NCBI RefSeq assembly: GCF_002735705.1
Contig: NZ_PDZL01000007.1
Span: 124,001 to 188,000, forward strand
Length of the DNA stretch: 64,000 bases
Reading direction: 5' to 3'
DNA from: Janthinobacterium sp. BJB426
GTDB taxonomy: Bacteria; Pseudomonadota; Gammaproteobacteria; Burkholderiales; Burkholderiaceae_D
This document shows positions 16,776 through 26,105 of this stretch, in pieces (position 1 is the stretch's first letter; each line of letters opens with the position of its first letter). A program made the position numbers and the translations under genes. The notes under the pieces are model-generated. The model saw nothing but the letters and a program-made list of their open reading frames with translations. It made no database searches and was not told the DNA's origin.

Positions 16776-17366
16776 TTGACTGCCCCGCTCGAGATCGCCG
16801 CCAATGTATTGATGACTGCCTCCATCATCCTGGCCGGACGCAATAATATTCATTCCTGGTGGATCGGCATGGTCGGCTGCGTGCTGTTTGCCGTGCTGTT
16901 TTTCCAGGTCAACCTGTACGCCGACGTGATGCTGCAACTGTTTTTCATCGTCACCTGCGTTATAGGCTGGATGCAATGGCGGCGCGGCGCCGGCGGCAAG
17001 CCGTTGCCGATCACGCGCACGGGTTGGCGCAGCCTGGCCTGGGTGGTGCCGGCCGGCATCGTCTCCGTGGCGATCTACGGCATGCTGCTGCACCGCTTCA
17101 CGAATGCCTACGCGCCGTTCATCGATTCGGCAGTGTTGGTATTTAGCATCATCGCGCAATTCCTGCTGATGAGCCGACGCATCGAAACCTGGGCTTTCTG
17201 GTTGCTGGTCAACACCGTGGCCGTGCCGCTGTACTACAGCCGCGGCCTGCACCTGACGGCCGTGCTGTATGCGGCCTACTGGGTCAACGCCGTGATTTCC
17301 TGGTACTGGTGGAGCGTGCAGGCACGCCGCGCGGCGCAAGCGCCTGCAGTGATTGCCGACGCCTGA
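16776..17366 (+). CDS. pnuC: PnuC-type nicotinamide riboside/nucleoside transporter, TTG start
   Basis: A 196-residue membrane protein with about seven hydrophobic segments. It begins TAPLEIAANVLMTASIILAG and contains NIHSWWIGMVGC, the W-rich PnuC signature, and MQWRRG after the third segment. PnuC proteins let nicotinamide riboside or thiamine enter by facilitated diffusion. The start is probably the TTG at 16776: AAAGGAAG lies six bases before it, and the only upstream in-frame start (GTG at 16737) has none. No NadR-like kinase or riboswitch was seen nearby, so the substrate remains open. Confidence 0.88.
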   Translation: MTAPLEIAANVLMTASIILAGRNNIHSWWIGMVGCVLFAVLFFQVNLYADVMLQLFFIVTCVIGWMQWRRGAGGKPLPITRTGWRSLAWVVPAGIVSVAIYGMLLHRFTNAYAPFIDSAVLVFSIIAQFLLMSRRIETWAFWLLVNTVAVPLYYSRGLHLTAVLYAAYWVNAVISWYWWSVQARRAAQAPAVIADA

Positions 17367-17434
17367 TCTTGCCTTACACCAAGTCCTTAGATTCAAATCG
17401 TATATACAATCAATTTTTAATTCGTTCACGCGAT

Positions 17435-17484
17435 AAAGACACCGGGATATAGTGGCCTTTCCCCGCTTACCGGTGTCTTTTATG
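17435..17484 (+). terminator. Possible terminator after pnuC
   Basis: Perfect 11-bp inverted repeat (17435-17445 with 17470-17480) with a 24-base loop, followed by TTTTAT. The large loop makes it weaker than a classical terminator; TATAGT within the loop could also be a -10 element, so a promoter/operator role is possible. Confidence 0.45.
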
Positions 17485-17652
17485 TTGCGTTTTACCCTTT
17501 CTGCCTGTTTTTACGCCGCCCCGCACCAGCTGACCATGCAATGCATGGCGCAGTGGATGCCGGTGCGTGCCCGTCCACGCATCCCTTAAGTCAATCCATC
17601 CGTTTCGTTGTCGTCTGCCCGTAGGCCCACCCGGTCTGCGTGCCCCTGCTCG

Positions 17653-17674
17653 GCCTTTTTTATCGGAAAAAGGC
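17653..17674 (+). promoter_or_regulatory. Leader hairpin before the TonB-dependent receptor gene
   Basis: GCCTTTTT-TATCGG-AAAAAGGC is a perfect 8-bp stem that ends 23 bases before the receptor ATG. It may be a short attenuator or a stability element in the leader, or a coincidence in an AT-rich stretch. Confidence 0.35.
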
Positions 17675-17697
17675 TGCAATCCCAATAAGAGGAAACC

Positions 17698-20265
17698 ATG
17701 TTCAAACCACTCGCCATCAGTCTTGCCATCGCCGCCGCCTTTCCCGCCGTTTCCACCATCGCCCATGCCGAGGACGACATGCTGCGCGTGAACGTCACCG
17801 GATCGAATATCCGCGTCAGCGAAAAGGAGGGCGCCAGCGCCGTGCAAGTCATCACGGCCAAGGAATTGAAAGCCAGCGGCAAGACCAGCGTGTCGGACGT
17901 GCTGCGCGCCATCTCCGCCAACAGCGGCAACAGCTACAACGAACAATATACGGGCAGTTTCTCGGCCGGCACCTCGGGCCTGTCGCTGCGCGGCATCGGC
18001 CAGCAAAACACCCTGATCCTCGTGAATGGCCGCCGCGTGGCCAGCTACGCCACGGCGCAGGATTTGCAGCAGACCTTCGTTGACCTGAACAGCCTGCCGA
18101 TGGCGGCCGTGCAGCGCATCGAGGTGCTCAAGGATGGCGCCTCGTCCGTGTATGGCTCCGACGCCGTGGCCGGCGTGGTCAACATCATCCTGTACAAGGA
18201 ATTCACGGGCACGGACATCACGGCGCAATGGGGCGGCTCGACGCAAGGCACGGGCCAGCATGAAAAGAGCGCGGCGCTGCAAACGGGTTTCGGCAAGCTC
18301 GAGGAAGATGGCTACAGCGTGGTCTTCTCGGTCGACGCGCAGCAGCGCGACAAGCTGCAGCAAAGCGACGTGGCCTGGCTGCGCGACGCCGATTACCGCC
18401 AGCAGCAGCGCGGCAGCCTGGGCTGGGCTGCCACGAATTACGCCGGCAACGATCCTACGCAGACCCTCGGCGGCGTGCGCGGCCCGCTGCAACTGGTGCC
18501 ATACAACGATATCAATCCCGATCGCAGCGGCCAGGTGCTGGCCTACAATCCGGCGCCGTATAAGACGCTGATTCCGGGCATCCAGCGCATCCACTCGTCG
18601 CTGCGCGGCACCCTCAAGCTGAACGCGGACACGGAAGCCTATGTCGATTTGCTGCACAGCTATTCGCGCGCCGACCAGACCTTCAGCGCGCCGCTGACGG
18701 TGAATAACGCCACGCGCGTGTGGAATAACAGCACCAAGCTGCTCGACACCATTCCCGTGGTGCTGCCCGTGGGCCATCCGAACAATCCGGGCACGACGCC
18801 CTTGCCGTTCACGGCCACCCTGTTCGACCTGGGACCGCGCCTGAAACAGGACCGCGTCACCTTTTACCGTGCGCTGGCCGGCGCCAAGGGCACCTGGGCG
18901 GGCTGGGACTGGGATACGGCCGTGGCCCATTCCAGCAGCAAGCTGGAGGAAACGGTGCAGAACTTCGTCAACCGCTACGAATTCCAGAAAGTGCTGGCCG
19001 ACGGCAGCTACAATTTCTTCGACCAGTCGCAAAACAGCGAAGCGGTGCGCAACCGCCTGCGCCTGTCGACCCTGCGCCCGGCCGAATCGACGCTCGACAC
19101 GCTCGACTTCTCGGCGGCCAAGGATATCTGGGACTTGCCCGCCGGCCCGCTGGGCTTTGCCGCCGGTGCCCAGTGGCGCCGCGAAAAGATGGATTCGCAA
19201 ACCTCGACGGCCGTGCTGTCGGGCACGGAACTGCGCCCCGCACTCAATATCATCAACGGCTCGCGCAATGTGTCGGCCCTGTTTGCCGAATTCAATGTAC
19301 CCGTCGTCAAAGACCTGTCCGTCAACGTGGCGGGACGCGCCGACCATTACAGCGACTTTGGCAATGCGTTTTCGCCGAAGGCCAGCGCGCGCTACCAGGC
19401 GGCGCCATGGTTGTTGCTGCGCGGCACCGTTTCACGGGCCTTCCGCGCGCCGTCGCTGCCGGAAATCACCGACAGCACGGCCGTCAGCTATACCGGCGTG
19501 ATCGATGCCCGCGATCCGCTGACGCCGACGCAGTCGCGCGGCGTGACGGTGATGACCATCGCCAATCCGAACCTGCGCCCCGAGCGCTCGAAAAACCTGA
19601 ACCTGGGCGTGGTGGTCTCTCCCACCAGCAGTTCGAGCATCGGCCTCGATTACTACCGCATCAAGCAGGATGGCGTGATCGGCACGGCCAGCGCCACCAC
19701 CATTCTCGAGAATGAAGGCACGGCGCCGCAACAGATAACGCGCGGTGCCGATGGGCGCATCACGACCCTGTATCGCCAGTTCCGCAACCAGGGTCAGCGC
19801 GAAGTGTCGGGCATCGATATCGACCTGCGCCAGCGCTTCGTCGACAAGGACTGGGGCAAGCTGACCCTGGCCGGCCAGTTGAGCCGCGTGCTGCGCTTTG
19901 CCGAACCGCTGTCCGATGGCGCGCCGCTGACCGATGGCGCCGGCACCAATTACTTCGGTTCCATCCCGAAATGGCGCGGCGTCTCGTCGGCCACCTGGGA
20001 ACAGGGCAAGTGGTCGTCGACTCTGACCTGGAACTACGTGGGCAGCTATGCGCAGCAGCAGCACCTCGACGAATCGGTGGCCGCCTTCAGCACGTTTGAC
20101 GTGACCAGCACCTGGCAGGTGACGCCACAGGCAAACGTCACCTTCATCGTGCAAAACCTGGCCAACAAGCGCGCGCCCTGGGACTATGCCTCCACCGGCT
20201 TTGACTTTACCCAGGCCGATCCGCGTGGACGCGTCGCGGCGCTCAAGCTGAACTACAAGTTCTAA
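17698..20265 (+). CDS. TonB-dependent outer-membrane receptor
   Basis: An 855-residue receptor. A signal peptide ends at IAHA (residue ~24). The plug domain spans roughly 35-160, with SVSDVLRAIS, LSLRGIGQQNTLILVNGRR and RIEVLKDGASSVYGSDAVAG; the rest is a 22-strand barrel ending in the aromatic-terminal strand VAALKLNYKF. No carbohydrate-starvation or FecR-type signalling extension is present. The plug style (GSNIR followed by VQVITAKELKASG) is that of the large Xanthomonas-type receptors used for sugars, peptides or siderophores. A convergent Rec-AraC regulator overlaps its stop codon by four bases. The ligand cannot be told. Confidence 0.92.
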   Translation: MFKPLAISLAIAAAFPAVSTIAHAEDDMLRVNVTGSNIRVSEKEGASAVQVITAKELKASGKTSVSDVLRAISANSGNSYNEQYTGSFSAGTSGLSLRGIGQQNTLILVNGRRVASYATAQDLQQTFVDLNSLPMAAVQRIEVLKDGASSVYGSDAVAGVVNIILYKEFTGTDITAQWGGSTQGTGQHEKSAALQTGFGKLEEDGYSVVFSVDAQQRDKLQQSDVAWLRDADYRQQQRGSLGWAATNYAGNDPTQTLGGVRGPLQLVPYNDINPDRSGQVLAYNPAPYKTLIPGIQRIHSSLRGTLKLNADTEAYVDLLHSYSRADQTFSAPLTVNNATRVWNNSTKLLDTIPVVLPVGHPNNPGTTPLPFTATLFDLGPRLKQDRVTFYRALAGAKGTWAGWDWDTAVAHSSSKLEETVQNFVNRYEFQKVLADGSYNFFDQSQNSEAVRNRLRLSTLRPAESTLDTLDFSAAKDIWDLPAGPLGFAAGAQWRREKMDSQTSTAVLSGTELRPALNIINGSRNVSALFAEFNVPVVKDLSVNVAGRADHYSDFGNAFSPKASARYQAAPWLLLRGTVSRAFRAPSLPEITDSTAVSYTGVIDARDPLTPTQSRGVTVMTIANPNLRPERSKNLNLGVVVSPTSSSSIGLDYYRIKQDGVIGTASATTILENEGTAPQQITRGADGRITTLYRQFRNQGQREVSGIDIDLRQRFVDKDWGKLTLAGQLSRVLRFAEPLSDGAPLTDGAGTNYFGSIPKWRGVSSATWEQGKWSSTLTWNYVGSYAQQQHLDESVAAFSTFDVTSTWQVTPQANVTFIVQNLANKRAPWDYASTGFDFTQADPRGRVAALKLNYKF

Positions 20266-21065
20266 CCGCCCGCCGCCTGCCGCTGGCCCGTCTGCTCCTG
20301 CAGGCGCTGGCGGTAGGCGCTGGGGGGAACGCCCATGCGTTCGCGAAAGGCGGTGGCGAAGTTGCCCGCGTTGTGAAAGCCGATCAGCAGGGCGATATCC
20401 TGCACGTCGATGTCCGTCTGCTGCAGCAATTCCACGCCGCGGGCAATGCGCGCTTCGCGGATGAAGGCAAACACCGTCATGCCCGTCTGCTCGCGGAACA
20501 TCAGGGTCAGCTTTTCGCGGTAGGTGCCCACGCTGCGGGCGATTTCGGACAGGTTGGGCAGGCTGCCCAGGTTGTCGAGAATGAGTTGCTTGACGGCATT
20601 GACGAAGACCAGGTCGGGATGTTGCAGCTTGTCGCTGATCGGCGTCGCCGCCGGCAGGGTACTGTTGCTTTTACGCATCAAACCCAGGTGGATATGGATG
20701 CGCGCGGCCAGTTCTTCCGGCGTGAACGGCTTCGAAATGTAGTCGACGCCCCCCACCTGCAAGCCCATGATGCGTTCCTTGGCGGCATCGGCACCGCTGA
20801 GAAAGATCACGGGTATCTGTTCCGTTTCGGGATTGGCCTTGAGCAAACGGCAGGCCGTGTAGCCATCCATCTCGGGCATGCGCACATCGAGCAGGATCAG
20901 GTCGGGATGCGTGGCCAGTGCCAGCTGGTAGCCCTGGTAGCCGTTGAACGCGATGCTGAAACGGTAGGGCTGCTCGCTGAGAAGCTCCATCAGCATGCGC
21001 TGCTCGAACGCGGAATCGTCCACGATCAAGATGTTCTTTTTGATGGTTTCGCTGGTCAATGGCAT
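20262..21065 (-). CDS. Response regulator with AraC-type DNA-binding domain
   Basis: A 267-residue protein. Residues ~11-130 are a receiver domain: acidic pocket VDD16-17, phospho-acceptor Asp60 in LILLDVRMPEMDGY, Ser/Thr in VIFLSG and Lys in ISKPFTPEEL. Residues ~165-255 hold two AraC-type helix-turn-helices: LSEIARSVGTYREKLTLMFR and VQDIALLIGFHNAGNFATAF. It is therefore an AraC-output response regulator. No histidine kinase is next to it. The gene is convergent with the TonB-dependent receptor and divergent from the pilus operon, so either could be a target. Confidence 0.9.
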   Translation of the reverse strand: MPLTSETIKKNILIVDDSAFEQRMLMELLSEQPYRFSIAFNGYQGYQLALATHPDLILLDVRMPEMDGYTACRLLKANPETEQIPVIFLSGADAAKERIMGLQVGGVDYISKPFTPEELAARIHIHLGLMRKSNSTLPAATPISDKLQHPDLVFVNAVKQLILDNLGSLPNLSEIARSVGTYREKLTLMFREQTGMTVFAFIREARIARGVELLQQTDIDVQDIALLIGFHNAGNFATAFRERMGVPPSAYRQRLQEQTGQRQAAGG

Positions 21066-21414
21066 GGCATGGATGACTTAACCAAAAAGCAAGTTGTGGT
21101 TTATTATGCCCTGCTTTTTCTTTTTTTTCTGCTTTTCTCGTGTTTCAAAAGATGTTTCTCCGCCAGAAGAAGCGGCGATTTCCCAGATCGCTAATAATTC
21201 ATTCATGCATTGATTTAAAGCAATGTCGATTGCCAAAAAATCTGTTTTGCCAATGCTGCAAAAAGTGCCGGAGTCCCCGGGTTCCTGACTCTCGGCGCAA
21301 GTATTCTGTCGTCCTGGTTTGCGTGCCCAAGAAAACGCCGGCAATACCGTGACTATCCTCGACGCCCCTCAAATTGGCGGGCTCATTAATGATGTTCCAT
21401 CATCAGGAGGTATC
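21066..21414. other. 349-base intergenic region upstream of the pilus operon
   Basis: No gene is seen. The stretch is notably AT-rich against the surrounding DNA and holds a pyrimidine tract at 21111-21140 (purine-rich on the strand of the Rec-AraC gene). A perfect hairpin ATGATG-TTTC-like-CATCAT lies at 21389-21403, directly before the AGGAGG ribosome site of the pilin gene. It must hold the divergent promoters of the regulator and the pilus operon; I cannot place their -35/-10 elements with confidence. Confidence 0.55.
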
Positions 21415-21945
21415 ATGTTGCGAGTTATTTTCCCCCGCCTTATCGTTGCTGCCAGCGTGGCTGTTGCCGCCACGGCGTTCCTGCCGCGTGGCGCCGACGC
21501 CGCCGTGTATCTGAATGGCAGCGCCAGCACCACCTTTGACGTCACCCTGAAAATCATCGCCAATTGCACCATCGCGGCGGCCAATCTCGACTTTGGCCAA
21601 AGTCAGGGTGTACTGGCTACTGCCGTGAACGTCAATACGACCGTGAACGTCACCTGCACCAATACCACGCTGTATAACGTGGGCCTGACGGCTGGCTCGG
21701 GCACCGGCTCGACCGGCACGACACGCTACCTGAGCGGCACTGGCGGCAACCTGGGGACGGTGCAATTCAATCTGTACCAGACGGCCGGCAGCACCTTGTG
21801 GGGCGATACCCAGGGCACGAATACCGTCGGCGGCACCGGCAATGGCTCTTCGCAGCCGATCACGGTGTACGGCAATATTCCGCCGCAGGCGACACCGGCG
21901 CCCGATACCTACAAGTCGACCATCACGGCCACCGTTTACTTTTAA
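21415..21945 (+). CDS. Spore coat U domain pilin (Csu-type major pilin)
   Basis: A 176-residue secreted protein. A signal peptide ends near GADA (residue ~29). The mature part is a spore-coat-U (SCPU) domain: FDVTLKIIANCTIAAANLDFG near its start, VNVTCTNTTLYNVGL in the middle and ITATVYF as the last strand. These are the features of CsuA/B-like subunits of archaic chaperone-usher pili. GGAGG lies four bases before the ATG. It is the first and most distal-from-tip type gene of a four-gene operon with chaperone, usher and tip genes, so it probably forms the pilus shaft, used in surface attachment and biofilm. Confidence 0.88.
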   Translation: MLRVIFPRLIVAASVAVAATAFLPRGADAAVYLNGSASTTFDVTLKIIANCTIAAANLDFGQSQGVLATAVNVNTTVNVTCTNTTLYNVGLTAGSGTGSTGTTRYLSGTGGNLGTVQFNLYQTAGSTLWGDTQGTNTVGGTGNGSSQPITVYGNIPPQATPAPDTYKSTITATVYF

Positions 21946-21981
21946 GCCAGGCGCTGCGTGAAGGCCGGTGTTGCTTCCCTG

Positions 21982-22686
21982 ATGAAAGGCGTGCTGGCGC
22001 TGCTGGTCTGCTGTGCCGCGGGCGCGCACGGCGCCAGTCTGCAGATTTCGCCAGTGACGCTCAATTTGCGCGCGGCGCAGAATGCGGCCGGCCTCAACCT
22101 GCAAAACCTCGGTGACCAGCCCATCTACGGGCAAGTGCGGGTGTTTGTCTGGGATCAGCGCGATGGCGAAGAAACGCTGGCGCCAACGCAGGAACTGGTG
22201 GCCAGTCCGCCGATCGTCGAAATCGCCGCCAACAGCCGGCAGACCATCCGCCTCGTGCGTGCCCAGGCTGGCCCTGTCGCGCAGGAAAAGACGTATCGCG
22301 TGCTCATCGATGAAGTCAGCCGCGAGGATGAGGCGGGCCGCAGTGGCGTCGATATCCGCCTGCGCTATTCGGTGCCCGTATTCGTGCTGCCGGCCGGTGC
22401 GCCGGGCAAGGAAGTGCTCGACTGGCAGGTTTTCCGCGAACAGGGCGAGTGGATGCTGCGTGTCAAGAACAGTGGCAATTTCCATGCGCAGATCGGTGCG
22501 ATGACGTTGACGAACCAGGCGGGCAAGGAGTTTGTCATCAGCAAGGGGCTGTTTGGTTATGTCCTGGCGGCACGCATGCGCGTCTGGCGCCTGCCCGTTG
22601 CCAGGGAGGCCGAACTGGATGGGCCGTTGAGTATTGCGGTCAATGTGAATGCCAAGGCACTCATTGCCAAGAATTCGACACCTTGA
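21982..22686 (+). CDS. Periplasmic pilus chaperone (CsuC-like)
   Basis: About 234 residues with a signal peptide (MKGVLALLVCCAAGAHG). The mature protein is a PapD-like two-domain chaperone: LQISPVTLNLRAAQNAAGLN gives the N-terminal edge strand, PPIVEIAANSRQTIRLVR the conserved G1 region with the Arg, and YRVLIDEV the following strand. It should bind pilin subunits in the periplasm and hand them to the usher. The ATG at 21982 is used; a GTG at 21958 with CCAGG upstream is an alternative that lengthens the signal peptide by eight residues. It follows the pilin gene by 36 bases. Confidence 0.88.
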   Translation: MKGVLALLVCCAAGAHGASLQISPVTLNLRAAQNAAGLNLQNLGDQPIYGQVRVFVWDQRDGEETLAPTQELVASPPIVEIAANSRQTIRLVRAQAGPVAQEKTYRVLIDEVSREDEAGRSGVDIRLRYSVPVFVLPAGAPGKEVLDWQVFREQGEWMLRVKNSGNFHAQIGAMTLTNQAGKEFVISKGLFGYVLAARMRVWRLPVAREAELDGPLSIAVNVNAKALIAKNSTP

Positions 22687-22743
22687 ACATGGCTGCCATG
22701 ACGGGCCGGCTTGCCGCGCGCCTTGGGCGCAAGCGGCCACACC

Positions 22744-25098
22744 ATGAAACGCGTACTGGCAGCGTTGCTGTTGCTGGCCATGGCGCCGCTGGCCAGGGCC
22801 GATGGCGCGGTGGGCCTGACGGGCGCCGATCCTGGCCCTGCCAGCTTGCCCAGCGATCCGGCGGCGCCGAATGAACTGTATCTGGAGGTCACTGTGAATG
22901 CTGAATCAACCGGGCTGATCTTGCGCTTTACCCAGGTGGGCAAAGGCTTGCGCAGCAGTGTGGCCAACTTGCAGCAGCTGGGGCTGGACCCGGCGCGCCT
23001 GGTCGCACCCGGTCAGACCGAGGTGGCGCTCGAGGCGATTCCCGGACTCAGCTATGAATATGATGCGGCGCGCCAGAGCGTGTCGCTGCAGGTCGCGGAC
23101 GCGTTGCGCTCGCCTTACCGCATCAGCGCGCGCACGGCGGCGCAGACGCCGCCATCGAGCGTCACGCCCGGCGCCGTCCTCAATTACGAAGCCTATGCGG
23201 AGCTGGGGCAGACGCGGCGCGCCGCCATCTTCAACGACTTGCGCTATTTCAATGACAGCGGCGTCTTCAGCAATACCGGCACGGTGAACCTGGGGGCGGA
23301 CCAGCGCAAATACATGCGTTTCGACACCTTCTGGAGCCACGCCGACCCCGAGACCTTGCAAACGTGGCAGGTGGGCGACCTGATTTCCTCGTCACTGAGC
23401 TGGAGCCGCGCAGTGCGCGTCGGTGGCGTGCAGTGGCGCAAGAATTTCCAGCTGCGCCCAGACCTGCTGACCTTTCCCGTCGCCTCCGTCGATGGCACGG
23501 CGCTCGTGCCATCGTCGCTGAGCCTGTACGTCAATGGCGTGCAGCAATATGCCGCCAGCGTGCCCAGTGGTCCGTTTGTGCTGAATCAGGTGGCCGGCAT
23601 AAATGGCGCTGGGCAAGCCACGATCATCACGCGCGATGCGCTGGGGCGCAGCGTGACGACCGTGCTGCCCCTGTATGTCGACACGCGCATGCTGGCCAGC
23701 GGTTTGAGTGATTACTCGGTCGAGGCGGGCGCCGTGCGGCGCGACTATGGCCGCCGCCTGTTCGGCTATGCGCGGCAACTGGTCGCCAGCGCTTCCGGCC
23801 GCCACGGCGTCAGCGACAATCTCACCCTCGAAGGCCATGCGGAACTGGCCGCCGGCCTGTATCAGGCGGGGGCGGGCGCGCTGGTGCGGCTGGGCCAGGC
23901 GGGCGTGCTCAACGGTTCACTGTCGGCCAGCGCCGGCCGCAGCCGTGGCGTGCAGCTGGGCGCCGGCTACCAGTACATGGGGCCGCGCTTCAGCGTCGAC
24001 GTGCAAAGCGTGCGCGCCAGCGCCGGCTTTGGCGACCTGGCCTCGCGCGACGGCAGCCCCGTGGTGCGCGCGGCCGACCGCTTTACCGTCAGCTTGCCAT
24101 TGCCTTCAGGAAGCAGCATCAGCAGCAGCTATATCAGTTACCGCACGCCCGGCGCGCCGCCATCGAAGCTGGCCACCGTGGGCTATTCGGCCACCCTGTT
24201 TCACGGCCTGTTCTTCAACGCCAGCCTGTTCCAGGATTTGCGGCAACGCGAGAAGCGGGGCTTTTACTTTGGCCTGAGCATGGCCTTCGACAACAATCTG
24301 GCCATCAGCGTAAACAGCAGCCGGCAAAACGGCGAGAGTGGCCGCAGCATCAGCGCGCAGCGCGCGGCGGACTTTGGCGGCGGTTTCGGCTGGAACGTGC
24401 AGGCTGGCACGTCGGGCAGCAATGCCTACCGCCAGGCGCAGGTGGAATACCTGGGCAGCGATGGCCGCGTGAGCGCGCGCACGCAAAGCAGCAGCATGGG
24501 CAATGCGTCCTCGCTGGGCGCGGCCGGCGCGCTGCTGTTGATGGACGGCCATGTCGAGGCGGCGCGCCAGGTGGGCAACGGTTTTGCGCTGGTCTCCACG
24601 GGCGGCGTGGCAGATATTCCTGTGCTGCATGAGAACCGCCAGATCGGCGTGACGGGCAGGGGCGGCTATCTGCTGGTACCGAATTTGAATCCCTATGGCA
24701 ACAACCAGATCAGCATCGCCACCGACGAGCTTGACGTCGACGCGCGGGTGCCTGTGAGCAATATCAATGTTGTGCCGCAATACCTGGCGGGCGTGCTGGC
24801 GGCTTTTCCCATCGAGCGTTACAGCGCGGCCACCGTCGTTGTCCAGGATGCGCAGGGCAAGTCGCTGGCCACGGGCTTGCCCGTGTTGCACGTGCAAAGC
24901 GGCAAGCAGACGGTCGTGGGATTCGACGGCATCGTTTTCGTCGACGATCTGCTCGAGCAAAATCAGTTGCAAGTCGGCGAGGGCGACAGCGCGTGCACCG
25001 TGCGCTTTGCCTATGTGCGTCCGGCGTCGGGCGGCTTGCCCGTGATCGGGCCGTTGCGCTGCGCAGCCGCTGCCGCCAGCGCCGGGGCAGGCCGCTGA
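22744..25098 (+). CDS. Outer-membrane pilus usher (CsuD-like)
   Basis: A 784-residue outer-membrane usher with a signal peptide (MKRVLAALLLLAMAPLARA). An N-terminal chaperone-binding domain (ELYLEVTVNAESTGLILRF), a long beta-barrel region with the plug, and C-terminal domains with FDGIVFVDDLLEQNQLQVGE are recognisable. The sequence LVPNLNPYGNNQISIATDEL is a strong family motif. It secretes and orders pilin subunits across the outer membrane. Its TGA overlaps the ATG of the tip-adhesin gene (TGATG at 25096-25100), which implies translational coupling. The ORF extends upstream to 22711, but 22744 gives the proper signal peptide. Confidence 0.92.
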   Translation: MKRVLAALLLLAMAPLARADGAVGLTGADPGPASLPSDPAAPNELYLEVTVNAESTGLILRFTQVGKGLRSSVANLQQLGLDPARLVAPGQTEVALEAIPGLSYEYDAARQSVSLQVADALRSPYRISARTAAQTPPSSVTPGAVLNYEAYAELGQTRRAAIFNDLRYFNDSGVFSNTGTVNLGADQRKYMRFDTFWSHADPETLQTWQVGDLISSSLSWSRAVRVGGVQWRKNFQLRPDLLTFPVASVDGTALVPSSLSLYVNGVQQYAASVPSGPFVLNQVAGINGAGQATIITRDALGRSVTTVLPLYVDTRMLASGLSDYSVEAGAVRRDYGRRLFGYARQLVASASGRHGVSDNLTLEGHAELAAGLYQAGAGALVRLGQAGVLNGSLSASAGRSRGVQLGAGYQYMGPRFSVDVQSVRASAGFGDLASRDGSPVVRAADRFTVSLPLPSGSSISSSYISYRTPGAPPSKLATVGYSATLFHGLFFNASLFQDLRQREKRGFYFGLSMAFDNNLAISVNSSRQNGESGRSISAQRAADFGGGFGWNVQAGTSGSNAYRQAQVEYLGSDGRVSARTQSSSMGNASSLGAAGALLLMDGHVEAARQVGNGFALVSTGGVADIPVLHENRQIGVTGRGGYLLVPNLNPYGNNQISIATDELDVDARVPVSNINVVPQYLAGVLAAFPIERYSAATVVVQDAQGKSLATGLPVLHVQSGKQTVVGFDGIVFVDDLLEQNQLQVGEGDSACTVRFAYVRPASGGLPVIGPLRCAAAAASAGAGR

Positions 25099-26105
25099 TG
25101 CGCCGCCTGCTGCTATGGCTGACCCTGCTGCTGGGCTGCGCCTGGGGCAGCGTGGCGCAGGCGGCCGATACCTGCACAGTCAGCGTGACGAATATCGATT
25201 TCGGCTCCGTCAGCCCGATTTCCGGCACCGATTATGTGGCGCAGGCAACGGGGACCTTCAGCTGCCTGTTTTCGTCGCTGAACCTGGGGCAGCTGCTCAC
25301 GCCGAATGCGCAAGTGTGCATTTCGCTGGGGCTGGGCACGAATTCCACCTCGGCCCTGCCGCGCAAGCTGGGCAACGGTAGCAATCGCATGGAATACAAC
25401 GTGTACGTGGACAGTTCGTATGCGACGGCGAAGATATGGGGCGGCGCCGGCGTGACGGGCGCGCCGTCGACCTTTGGCATGATCCTGTCGGCCGGCTTGC
25501 TGGCGCCGCCTGGCACCTATTCCACCACCTTTACCGTGTACGCGAAGATTCCTGCCGGCACCGCCCTGGCCGCCGTGCCCACGGTGGGTAATGCGAATAC
25601 CGCCTATACGTCGAGCTTTGCCGGCGTGGGTACCTATACCTACACCACGTACGGCCTCATCAACCTGCAAGGTTGCACGGCCAGCAGCGGCAGCTTCGGT
25701 TTCACGGTGAATGCCACGGCCATCAACGATTGCACCATCACGGCCACGCCGATGGCGTTTGCGAACGCCTCCATCCTGACGGGCAACTTGCGCAGCACCA
25801 GCACCTTGTCGGTGCGTTGCGTGAACAATAATGCCTACCAGATTGCGCTGAACGGCGGCAGCGTGGCGCTCAATGTGGCCAACCGGCAAATGAAGAACAC
25901 CGTCACCACGGACAAGGTCAGTTACCTGCTGTCAGCCACGCTCGATGGTGCGCCATGGGGCGATGGCACGGCTGGGACCAGCATGGTGACGGGCACGGGC
26001 ACGGGCGCCAGCGTGCCGCTGACGATCTACGGCCGCGTGCCGGCGCAGGTGTCGCCGCGCCCCGGTGACTACAAGGACACGGTGACGGCAACGATTTATT
26101 TTTAG
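25098..26105 (+). CDS. Two-domain spore coat U protein, pilus tip adhesin (CsuE-like)
   Basis: A 335-residue secreted protein (signal peptide ending VAQAAD). It has two SCPU domains: the first starts CTVSVTNIDFGSVSPI, the second starts DCTITATPMAFANASI with LSVRCVNNNAYQIAL, and the last strand is VTATIYF. The two-domain layout is that of CsuE, which caps archaic pili and binds hydrophobic surfaces. The N-terminal domain would be the adhesive one and the C-terminal domain would accept the donor strand. It ends the operon and is coupled to the usher gene by overlapping stop and start codons. Confidence 0.88.
   Translation: MRRLLLWLTLLLGCAWGSVAQAADTCTVSVTNIDFGSVSPISGTDYVAQATGTFSCLFSSLNLGQLLTPNAQVCISLGLGTNSTSALPRKLGNGSNRMEYNVYVDSSYATAKIWGGAGVTGAPSTFGMILSAGLLAPPGTYSTTFTVYAKIPAGTALAAVPTVGNANTAYTSSFAGVGTYTYTTYGLINLQGCTASSGSFGFTVNATAINDCTITATPMAFANASILTGNLRSTSTLSVRCVNNNAYQIALNGGSVALNVANRQMKNTVTTDKVSYLLSATLDGAPWGDGTAGTSMVTGTGTGASVPLTIYGRVPAQVSPRPGDYKDTVTATIYF

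Larger units (their letters stand above)
17367..17697. other. 331-base intergenic region before the TonB-dependent receptor
   Basis: No convincing gene. The first part is AT-rich (17381-17430). A perfect 11-bp inverted repeat AAAGACACCGG/CCGGTGTCTTT lies at 17435-17445 and 17470-17480, ending in TTTTAT, and may terminate pnuC. A 35-codon frame (17482-17589) has no ribosome site and is probably chance. A second hairpin, GCCTTTTT/AAAAAGGC, lies at 17653-17674, just ahead of the receptor ribosome site AAGAGG. Confidence 0.6.

Noticed and set aside
17482..17589. 35-codon frame before the TonB-dependent receptor
   Set aside because: No ribosome site; it begins inside a terminator-like dyad, so a chance frame is more likely.
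17467..19347. Minus-strand frame within the TonB-dependent receptor
   Set aside because: Receptor motifs on the plus strand are unambiguous; this is a shadow frame.
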